DNA of 5,252 bases from Akkermansiaceae bacterium (GTDB lineage: Bacteria > Verrucomicrobiota > Verrucomicrobiia > Verrucomicrobiales > Akkermansiaceae), in assembly GCA_023300205.1 (NCBI GenBank), contig JALZVD010000179.1, positions 1-5,252 on the forward strand. The letters are read 5' to 3'. The notes beneath the pieces were generated by a model. It had not been told where the DNA came from. It searched no databases and saw nothing but the letters and a program-made list of their open reading frames with translations. Shown here piece by piece: positions 1-5,252 of this stretch (position 1 is its first letter; each line of letters starts with the position of its first letter). A program made the translations under genes and the position numbers.

Positions 1-31
1 AAAAAAACTCACAAGCCCCCATCATACAATC

Positions 32-61
32 ATTCGTGAAAATCCGTATCTATTCGTGGTG
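32..61. repeat. Three degenerate 10-bp direct repeats
   Basis: Three adjacent 10-base units occupy 32-41, 42-51 and 52-61: ATTCGTGAAA, ATCCGTATCT and ATTCGTGGTG. They share the core ATYCGT at the same phase, and the run is followed by AAAATCCCC. From memory, similar intergenic runs of ATCCGTG or ATTCGTG decamers recur in genomes of Verrucomicrobiota, Planctomycetota and relatives, with no agreed function. With three imperfect copies, chance or a decayed remnant cannot be excluded. The run lies about 90 bases before engB, so it could be an intergenic repeat or part of the upstream regulatory region. Confidence 0.45.
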
Positions 62-153
62 AAAATCCCCCAACCCAAGCCCAAAACACACTAAACAAAA
101 AATCTCTAAAATTTCTCCTCGTAACCACACCATACCCTTCCTAACCTCACCCC
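62..153 (+). promoter_or_regulatory. G-depleted leader upstream of engB, no Shine-Dalgarno
   Basis: This 92-base stretch has only two G residues (79 and 121) and is otherwise A, C and T. The bases just before the ATG at 154 are pyrimidine/A rich with no GGAG-like ribosome binding site. Such a leader would be almost unstructured, which suits initiation that does not rely on a Shine-Dalgarno site (for example through ribosomal protein S1 or simple accessibility). That is inference. A TAAAAT at 107-112 resembles a -10 box, but no acceptable -35 sits 16-18 bases upstream, so I do not call a promoter. Confidence 0.35.
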
Positions 154-753
154 ATGCAAATCCATTCCGCAGAGTTCGAGACCAGCGCCGCTGATCTCGC
201 CAATTGCCCACCAACCACGCTCCCAGAATTCGCCTTCGTCGGCAGATCAAACGTCGGCAAATCATCCCTCATCAACATGCTCTCAGGTCAGAAAAAAGAC
301 ATCGCCATCGTCTCCTCCAAACCAGGAAGAACCAGACTCATCAACTTCTTCAATATGAACAAAAAATGGAAGCTAGTTGACCTACCAGGCTACGGCTACG
401 CCAAAACCTCAAAGGACATGCAAGGCAAGTTCCAAGAATTCGTCACAGACTACCTCCTCAACCGCGAAGGCCTACGCTGCGTCTTCGTCCTCATCGACTC
501 CAAGCTCCCACCACAAGACATCGACCTCCGATTCACCCAATGGCTAATGGAATCCCAAGTCCCATTCGTCCTCGCCTTCACCAAGTCAGACAAAGCCAAA
601 CCCGGCGCCGTCCGTAGAAACCAAGACGCATTCCTCCACTCCATGAGCGAGTTCTGTGATGGTCTACCTAAGTTCTTCACCAGCTCGTCCAAGAACCGTG
701 ACGGCAGACGTGACATCCTAAACTTCATCGATGCTGCAATCAACATTGCATAG
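154..753 (+). CDS. engB: Ribosome biogenesis GTP-binding protein EngB (YihA/YsxC)
   Basis: This is a 199-residue TRAFAC-class GTPase of the EngB/YihA/YsxC family, which in other bacteria is needed for late assembly of the 50S ribosomal subunit in the cytoplasm. All G motifs are visible: G1/P-loop GRSNVGKS (30-37), the switch I PGRT with Thr60, G3 DLPGYG (76-81), G4 TKSD (143-146) and G5 around TSSSK (176-180). Length and motif spacing match the family's usual size of about 200 residues, so the gene looks intact. The N-terminal extension before the P-loop (about 29 residues, containing LPEFAF) is also typical and supports the ATG at 154, although no Shine-Dalgarno site precedes it. PGRT replaces the commoner PGKT, a conservative change. 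The next gene starts 9 bases after the stop, so the two may be co-transcribed, but no functional link is evident. Family identification is firm. Confidence 0.96.
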   Translation: MQIHSAEFETSAADLANCPPTTLPEFAFVGRSNVGKSSLINMLSGQKKDIAIVSSKPGRTRLINFFNMNKKWKLVDLPGYGYAKTSKDMQGKFQEFVTDYLLNREGLRCVFVLIDSKLPPQDIDLRFTQWLMESQVPFVLAFTKSDKAKPGAVRRNQDAFLHSMSEFCDGLPKFFTSSSKNRDGRRDILNFIDAAINIA

Positions 754-762
754 CCGCGTAGC

Positions 763-2196
763 ATGAACACCTTCACCATCCTCCTACTCTCCCTCCTCAC
801 CACCATTTGCTCAGCACAGATCCAGCCACTCATAGGAACCTACCTCGGCGACGAGCAGCGGAACTACTACGGCAACTCCGCCCCCAGCAAGCTCAACCTC
901 AAATGGAAAACCCACCTCGGCACCGGCTACACCATCGTAAGCGGTAAAAAGAAAACCTGGAGTGGCGCAGGCTGGACTGGCCAGCCACTCGTAATCAGTG
1001 AAAACGGCGAGCTCTTCCTCATCCAGCCCACCCTCAGCCACCACCTTAGAAAAATCCGCGCCAAAGACGGAAAAATCATCTGGAGCTGCAACCTAGGAGA
1101 CGTCATCAAAGCAACCCCAACCTTCGTCACCACCTCTAACAAAAACCCCGAACACAAGTTTCTCATCATCTCAGGATCACGTCGCGGAGCCAAAGCCAAC
1201 TTCTACACCGACCCCGCATACAGCCTCCACGCCATCTCTTACCTAACAGGTAAAAAAATCTGGCAACACCAATCCTCAAGAACCTTCTCAAACTCCAGAG
1301 ACGTAGACGCCTCAGGTATCATGATCGGCTCCAAATTCTGCATCCCCACAGAAAATGGCAACCTACTCTACCTCAATCCAGACCCCGCTAAAGCCACCCT
1401 AAACCCCACCACCAACATCCCTGAACCTTTCATCCACAAACAATACCCACTCTTCGAGCAAATAGACACCCAGACCCACAGCCATGAGCTATCCTGCGAA
1501 TCCTCACCCACCGTCTACAAAGGCGTAGCCTACACCGCAGCCGGAGCAGGCAGAATCTACGGACACACCTCACGCTTCTTCGGCACTAAATGGAACTTCA
1601 ACGTAGGCGGAGACCTAAACAGCACCATGCCTCTCACCAATGACAACCACCTACTACTCGGCATCGAAAAAGAATTCATCCAAGGTCAAGGCGGACTCAT
1701 GAAAATCAAACCCCGATCAAACGGAAAAGTCCTATGGTATCACCCTCTACCCAATCACAAATGGTATGAATGGGCTGGCGGCTTAGTCGGCTCTCCTGCA
1801 GTTAACCACCGCACAGCAAAAGGCTCTAACATCTCAGAAAACCTCGCCTGCTTCGTCGGTGTCGATGCCACACTCACCCTCATCAACCACAAAAAACTAA
1901 CCCCTAACAAACGCGCCTGGGGACCTAACCAGAAAAAGCATTACCCCTGCCCACTCGTCCTAGACACCGTCAAGCTACCAGAAGGCTCCATCTCCACACC
2001 CCTCTTCATCGGTAATAAAATCATCATCGGCTACGACAACGGCCTAGACCTCTACCAAGTCACCCCCGCACCAGAACACAAACTCAAGCTCCTAGACAGA
2101 CTCAAAGGCCCCATGTTTGACGCCACCCCCACCGTCTGGAACAACCGCATCTACGCTGCCTCCAAAAACGGCTACCTCTACTGCCTAGGTAATTAA
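763..2196 (+). CDS. Secreted PQQ-like beta-propeller repeat protein
   Basis: This 477-residue protein begins with a short hydrophobic signal peptide (about residues 1-18, a leucine-rich core ending Cys-Ser-Ala, probable cleavage between Ala18 and Gln19), so it should be exported. Cys16 is not in a good lipobox because Ile precedes it. The mature part shows PQQ-type propeller blades. The turn-plus-tryptophan motif [D/T/N]GKxxW occurs at 102-107 (DGKIIW), 162-167 (TGKKIW) and 320-325 (NGKVLW). 'Target' strands such as SSPTVYKG and TPTVWNNRIYAAS precede the strand-forming ends of blades, and the protein closes on a final blade ending NGYLYCLGN. Family knowledge: such propellers occur in quinoprotein dehydrogenases, BamB-like scaffold proteins and many uncharacterised exported proteins. 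I see no cytochrome c motif (CxxCH), and nothing visible establishes PQQ binding or catalysis. A non-catalytic propeller is as likely as an enzyme. It follows engB by 9 bases with no clear ribosome binding site. Function unknown. Confidence 0.8.
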   Translation: MNTFTILLLSLLTTICSAQIQPLIGTYLGDEQRNYYGNSAPSKLNLKWKTHLGTGYTIVSGKKKTWSGAGWTGQPLVISENGELFLIQPTLSHHLRKIRAKDGKIIWSCNLGDVIKATPTFVTTSNKNPEHKFLIISGSRRGAKANFYTDPAYSLHAISYLTGKKIWQHQSSRTFSNSRDVDASGIMIGSKFCIPTENGNLLYLNPDPAKATLNPTTNIPEPFIHKQYPLFEQIDTQTHSHELSCESSPTVYKGVAYTAAGAGRIYGHTSRFFGTKWNFNVGGDLNSTMPLTNDNHLLLGIEKEFIQGQGGLMKIKPRSNGKVLWYHPLPNHKWYEWAGGLVGSPAVNHRTAKGSNISENLACFVGVDATLTLINHKKLTPNKRAWGPNQKKHYPCPLVLDTVKLPEGSISTPLFIGNKIIIGYDNGLDLYQVTPAPEHKLKLLDRLKGPMFDATPTVWNNRIYAASKNGYLYCLGN

Positions 2197-2218
2197 GTAA
2201 CATCAAAAAGCTCAAAAA

Positions 2219-2248
2219 AAAGGACTTACGAATCAACGTAAGTCCTTT
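2219..2248 (-). terminator. Rho-independent terminator, probably shared by converging transcripts
   Basis: A perfect 12-bp inverted repeat (2219-2230 with 2237-2248, core GGACTTACG/CGTAAGTCC) encloses a 6-base loop AATCAA. Read on the minus strand, the stem lies 12 bases after the tRNA 3' end and runs into eight consecutive U residues (complement of 2214-2221), a classical intrinsic terminator for the tRNA transcript. On the plus strand the same hairpin begins 22 bases after the propeller gene stop, but its U tract is only three bases long and is followed by AATAGG. It may still end that transcript, less efficiently. Confidence 0.88.
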
Positions 2249-2260
2249 AATAGGAAAAAA

Positions 2261-2336
2261 TGGTAGGGGAGGAGAGAATTGAACTCTCCACCAATCGATT
2301 ATGAGTCGACTGCTCTAACCGATGAGCTACTCCCCC
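2261..2336 (-). tRNA. tRNA with CAU anticodon (elongator Met or Ile2)
   Basis: The 76-base minus-strand sequence folds into a complete cloverleaf: 7-bp acceptor stem, D arm with an 8-base loop containing GGTTA, 5-bp anticodon stem, 5-base variable loop, T arm with stem GAGAG/CTCTC and loop TTCAATT, discriminator A73 and an encoded CCA end. The anticodon loop CTCATAA places CAU at 2301-2303. The acceptor stem begins with a G1-U72 wobble, not the C1xA72 mismatch of bacterial initiators, so it is not initiator tRNA-Met. CAU could be elongator Met or Ile2, whose C34 is changed to lysidine by TilS to read AUA. The anticodon-arm core CGACTCATAATCG and the D-loop length resemble E. coli tRNA-Ile2 more than its elongator tRNA-Met, but acceptor-stem pairs differ from both, so I leave identity open with a lean toward Ile2. 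Confidence 0.95.
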
Positions 2337-2357
2337 GTCTCGTTTGAGAACTGCGCA

Positions 2358-2385
2358 AATATACTTAAAGTCGTTTATTTGGCAA
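2358..2385 (-). promoter_or_regulatory. Likely sigma70-type promoter of the tRNA
   Basis: Read on the minus strand, a -35 box TTGCCA (2380-2385) and a -10 box TATATT (2358-2363) are separated by 16 bases. Transcription would begin near 2351, leaving about 14 bases of leader before the mature tRNA starts at 2336. The boxes lie wholly in the gap between the GH13 stop codon and the tRNA, and no terminator separates the two genes. The tRNA could therefore be expressed both from this promoter and by read-through from the glucan operon. Confidence 0.6.
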
Positions 2386-2403
2386 TCCTTCTATTTATTT
2401 TTT

Positions 2404-4071
2404 TTACCCCTCCGTCGCGTGCTTCATACAGTAAGTCATCACCTCACACGGATTGAGCTGCTCTAGCTGGATACTCTCATATTCAAAGCCACCCAGCCAT
2501 CTACGCGCATCCTTAGAGAACCAAATATCGAGATCCTGCATCGTCTCAGTCGGATGGAAGTTAATCACCACAAGATACGCCTCACCACTCTTCCTATCAT
2601 ATCTCAAGAAAGAATACAGCCAATGACCACTCACGTTCTCACCATCCATTCTACCATAGTCCTTATTATCCTTATTAAAGGAATTCAGACCATACGTCTC
2701 CCCCACACTAAAAGCTGGAGCCTTTATAACATTGAGCCATCTACCATACCAATCTCTGAGCTCATCCTGCTCCTCACTCAGATCTTTCCCGTCATAAGTA
2801 TGCCCATTAACCCATTTCTGTAACTCAGGAAGCGCCACGTAATCAAAGATACTCGTCCTCCCATCATCACCACTAAATCCCTTAGCCCCCTCAGCCATCT
2901 CTCCCACCTCTTGACCATTATACAGCAGACAAGAACCTGCTCCTATACCATAGAGGAACCCACTCACAGCCATTCCTATCTTTGCTCCATGACCTCCCCA
3001 ATGCTTCGGTGACGCGATCCTCACCTCATCATGATTTTCCGCATAACGCGTCATCTTATGCAGCCTCCTAGAGTCCCATAAAACGTCATCCAGATCATTC
3101 GCCCACTTTCCTTGTTCATACAGCCCCTTCACTATATCATAACTGTAACTATCATAAACTTCATCAAACCCTGAGTCCAACAACTCATTGAGAACATTCC
3201 CATCAGTCACCTTCATTGGATCTCCATCATAAGCTTCACCCAGGAAATAAACATCCTCAAAACGATCTCTCGCCCGCTCCACTGACCACTTCCAGAACTC
3301 CATAGGTACCATATGCGCCATATCACAGCGGAAGCCATCCACCCCTAATTCTTGCCAATAATTCAAAATTGAATCCATCAAGTTCCAAGTCTTAGGAATA
3401 TCCTCACCACTAAAGAGCTTCTCATCCTTAGCAAAATCATAACCATAATTCAGCTTCACCGTCTCATACCAATCATTCTTAGTCGGAGAATGAGTCACTG
3501 CGTTATTCCCTGTCACCATCGGATGCTTCTCTCTACTATAAATACCTCCTGGTAAATCTAATGGCTCGTCCCTCTCTAAATAATAAAAATTATTATCTAC
3601 AGCGCAGAACTTACTAACATCATCATCCTTACCAAAACTCTGATAAGGCCGAACATCACTCTCGTAAGATCGCGCAACATGATTCGGAATGAAATCAATC
3701 AATACCCGTAATCCAGCACTATGACAACGTGCTACCAAATACTTAAACTCATCAATTCGCTTATCCACATCCAATGCCAAATCTGGTGAGACATCAAAAT
3801 AATCTTTCACCGCATAAGGACTCCCCGCAATCCCCTTCAGAATCTTAGAGTCATCCGCCGGCCTATTAGGATACCCCGTTCCACTCGCATGCTCAAGCAC
3901 ACCAGTCAGCCACACATGACTAAACCCTAACTTCTTAATCTCTAACAATGCCTTATCGGTGATATCTGCAAACTTACCACAGCCATTACGCTCCATATTA
4001 CCACCTTCTCTACCAGTAGTTTTTAGATTTCCAAAATGCCTTACAAAAAGTTGGTAAATAGTTGTTTTCAT
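2404..4071 (-). CDS. GH13 alpha-amylase-family glycoside hydrolase (cytoplasmic)
   Basis: This is a complete 555-residue GH13 enzyme with a (beta/alpha)8 barrel and a C-terminal beta-sandwich. The four classical regions are present: region I DFIPNH (126-131), region II GFRCDMAH with nucleophile Asp250 and Arg248, region III FLGEAYD with acid/base Glu279, and region IV AENHD with His347 and transition-state stabiliser Asp348. The barrel opens with IYQLFVRHFG (5-14), a normal first strand; YNGQEVGE (384-391) is a late barrel motif; roughly residues 450-555 form the C domain. There is no signal peptide, so it should act in the cytoplasm on alpha-1,4-linked glucans. Hydrolysis and transglycosylation cannot be told apart from these motifs, and I cannot assign a GH13 subfamily. 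It starts 7 bases after the malQ-like stop. A GAAAGG about 14 bases before the ATG is a poorly spaced ribosome binding site, so translational coupling is plausible. The family call is firm; calling it alpha-amylase proper is tentative. Confidence 0.93.
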   Translation of the reverse strand: MKTTIYQLFVRHFGNLKTTGREGGNMERNGCGKFADITDKALLEIKKLGFSHVWLTGVLEHASGTGYPNRPADDSKILKGIAGSPYAVKDYFDVSPDLALDVDKRIDEFKYLVARCHSAGLRVLIDFIPNHVARSYESDVRPYQSFGKDDDVSKFCAVDNNFYYLERDEPLDLPGGIYSREKHPMVTGNNAVTHSPTKNDWYETVKLNYGYDFAKDEKLFSGEDIPKTWNLMDSILNYWQELGVDGFRCDMAHMVPMEFWKWSVERARDRFEDVYFLGEAYDGDPMKVTDGNVLNELLDSGFDEVYDSYSYDIVKGLYEQGKWANDLDDVLWDSRRLHKMTRYAENHDEVRIASPKHWGGHGAKIGMAVSGFLYGIGAGSCLLYNGQEVGEMAEGAKGFSGDDGRTSIFDYVALPELQKWVNGHTYDGKDLSEEQDELRDWYGRWLNVIKAPAFSVGETYGLNSFNKDNKDYGRMDGENVSGHWLYSFLRYDRKSGEAYLVVINFHPTETMQDLDIWFSKDARRWLGGFEYESIQLEQLNPCEVMTYCMKHATEG

Positions 4072-4078
4072 CTGTTTA

Positions 4079-5252
4079 TTAAATGCCTTTCAAGCAGGTT
4101 GTTGGGAGATTTATTTGAGTTTCTAATGCGACTCGATTCACCATACGATCATGCTTTTGATTCGAAATTGCAAGCTTCTCCATCTCACGAGAGACCTCAC
4201 TAGGGAGAGCCCCAAACTCCCAATCCACACGGTAAGTCCAGTTATGATTACCTACCGTCCCAGGAACATTAATCCTCTCACAGCTATCGATAACATCTGT
4301 GATCATCAGAGCTGCATACCGAGCACCAGACTTCAGCAGCGAATCCACAAGAGCCCACTTAATCTCTGAACTAAATGCAGGATATACCTTCTCTTCTAAT
4401 GGTAAATCAGCATACTGACTAAGCAACTTCAGCCCCTCACTAGCACCCTCATCAACAGCCGCATCCTCACGCATATCCTCCCACATCGACCGGATCGATG
4501 GATGATCATGCGTCGTATACGTTGCAAAGGCACAGTCAGGATGCTCATCAGGCATCACTACATCACCAGAACAATCTTTCTCCCAATGACAAACCTTAAA
4601 GCCTGCAATCCCAAGTTCAGCAAGATGCGGTCTTACATAATCAGGCACAAATCCCAGATCCTCCCCTACCACCTCAGAAGCACCAGCTGCCTCCAAAATA
4701 GCCTTCAAATAGACATCCCCATCTAAGAGATTCTTCGCCTTGTCCGTCATCCTATCATCCGCTCTAGGAGAAAAATGCGGCAACTCTCCTGAAGTAAGCT
4801 CTTTAGCCTCATCGAGACTAAGCTCCAGAAACTCTCCATTCCTACATGGGTGCCATGGAAATGCATAGATCCGGTAAAATCCTAGAATATGATCAATACG
4901 GAAAATCTGGAAAATCTCAGTAAGTTTAGAAATCCTCCTCTTCCACCATGAAAAATCATCAGCCTGAAGAGCGGCCCAGTTATACAACGGCACTCCCCAG
5001 TTCTGCCCCCACTTTGTAGTAAAGGCGTCATCCTTAAACACCGTCTCAGGAGGCGCACCCCCATACCAGCCATCTTTGAACCACTGAGGCTCAAAAAACA
5101 CATCAGCACTCGCATTAGAAACCCCTATCGGTATATCACCCATAAGCTTCACACCTAAGCCATCCCCATAACACCTGACCTCCTTCCACTGAGTGAACGT
5201 ATGCCACTGAACCCAAGCATAATACTCCTGCACAGCACTAGGAACTCCACCA
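4079..5252 (-). CDS. malQ: 4-alpha-glucanotransferase (amylomaltase, GH77), N terminus beyond window
   Basis: The reading frame is open to the right edge, showing about 390 C-terminal residues. The GTG at 5231-5233 is an internal Val, since the frame continues upstream as GGVPSA. GH77 hallmarks are clear: GDIPIGVSNASADVFFEP, GGAPPETVF, then WGQNWGVPLYNW. The catalytic triad by family comparison is the nucleophile Asp in FRIDH (codon 4892-4894), the acid/base Glu in GEDLG (4661-4663) and the third Asp in THDHPS (4505-4507). The enzyme transfers alpha-1,4-glucan segments between maltodextrins, releasing glucose, in the cytoplasm. The C-terminal GTVGNHNWTYR and VDWEF segment is the usual family ending, so the 3' end is intact. 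GH77 proteins usually exceed 500 residues, so at least 100 N-terminal residues lie outside. Whether any extra N-terminal carbohydrate-binding domain exists cannot be seen. It precedes the GH13 gene in the same operon, consistent with joint maltodextrin or glycogen metabolism. Confidence 0.95.
   Translation of the reverse strand, partial: GGVPSAVQEYYAWVQWHTFTQWKEVRCYGDGLGVKLMGDIPIGVSNASADVFFEPQWFKDGWYGGAPPETVFKDDAFTTKWGQNWGVPLYNWAALQADDFSWWKRRISKLTEIFQIFRIDHILGFYRIYAFPWHPCRNGEFLELSLDEAKELTSGELPHFSPRADDRMTDKAKNLLDGDVYLKAILEAAGASEVVGEDLGFVPDYVRPHLAELGIAGFKVCHWEKDCSGDVVMPDEHPDCAFATYTTHDHPSIRSMWEDMREDAAVDEGASEGLKLLSQYADLPLEEKVYPAFSSEIKWALVDSLLKSGARYAALMITDVIDSCERINVPGTVGNHNWTYRVDWEFGALPSEVSREMEKLAISNQKHDRMVNRVALETQINLPTTCLKGI

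Noticed and set aside
107..112. TAAAAT as a -10 box for engB
   Set aside because: No plausible -35 hexamer lies at the required distance, and A-rich hexamers are common in this leader.
50..265. Minus-strand open frame of 71 codons overlapping the start of engB
   Set aside because: It is antisense to engB, has low-complexity Arg/Trp/Gly-rich composition expected from the complement of a C-rich strand, and shows no recognisable domain.
450..833. Minus-strand open frame of 127 codons antisense to engB and the propeller start
   Set aside because: It lies opposite firmly identified coding sequence and has no family features; the C-rich strand makes stop codons rare on its complement.
811..1199. 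Two minus-strand open frames inside the propeller gene
   Set aside because: They are shadows of the propeller gene with biased, repetitive composition and no domain signal.
2338..2350. Small inverted repeat TCTC-GTTT-GAGA before the tRNA as a terminator for the GH13 gene
   Set aside because: The stem is only 4 bp and no U tract follows it on the minus strand.
2554..2823. Plus-strand open frame of 89 codons inside the GH13 gene
   Set aside because: It is antisense to an intact catalytic gene, and its Ile/Thr/Leu-rich translation resembles no known protein.
4151..4726. Two plus-strand open frames opposite malQ
   Set aside because: They are antisense to conserved GH77 sequence, including the catalytic motifs, and show no independent coding evidence.
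4882..5115. Minus-strand 77-codon frame overlapping malQ in another frame
   Set aside because: The GH77 frame across the same bases carries the conserved family motifs, so this is an out-of-frame shadow.
5231..5233. GTG as the start codon of the GH77 gene
   Set aside because: The frame stays open to the window edge with family-like sequence, and the N-terminal part of the GH77 domain would be missing; this is a window truncation.

Overview
The window reads as ordinary bacterial chromosome of moderate GC. The gene content is one ribosome-assembly GTPase, one exported beta-propeller protein, one tRNA and a two-gene alpha-glucan operon. There are no phage, transposon, CRISPR or plasmid signatures. 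The lineage cannot be fixed from this sequence alone. The EngB sequence style, the weak or absent Shine-Dalgarno sites, the exported PQQ-like propeller and a decamer repeat upstream of engB fit the Planctomycetes-Verrucomicrobia-Chlamydiae group, most likely Verrucomicrobiota. This is an impression, not a demonstrated placement.

Layout. Positions 1-153 are non-coding: a short run of three degenerate 10-bp repeats (32-61), then a leader almost free of G. Two co-directional plus-strand genes follow, 9 bp apart: engB (154-753) and a secreted PQQ-like beta-propeller protein (763-2196). A strong hairpin at 2219-2248 separates these from the minus-strand half and probably terminates both converging transcripts. 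On the minus strand are a tRNA with a CAU anticodon (2261-2336) and its likely sigma70-type promoter (2358-2385). Upstream of these lies an operon transcribed from right to left: a 4-alpha-glucanotransferase of GH77 (malQ-like, entering from beyond the right edge, ending at 4079), then a GH13 alpha-amylase-family enzyme (4071-2404) starting 7 bp after the malQ stop.

Function. The two glycoside-hydrolase-clan enzymes lack export signals in what is visible. They most likely work together in the cytoplasm on maltodextrins or glycogen: MalQ rearranges short alpha-1,4-glucans and the GH13 enzyme hydrolyses or transfers them. EngB acts in 50S subunit assembly. The propeller protein is probably periplasmic or surface-located and its role is unknown.

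The most notable non-gene signal is strand composition. The plus strand is rich in C and poor in G whichever strand carries the gene, which points to replication-linked asymmetry. I did not find a convincing new biological system here.
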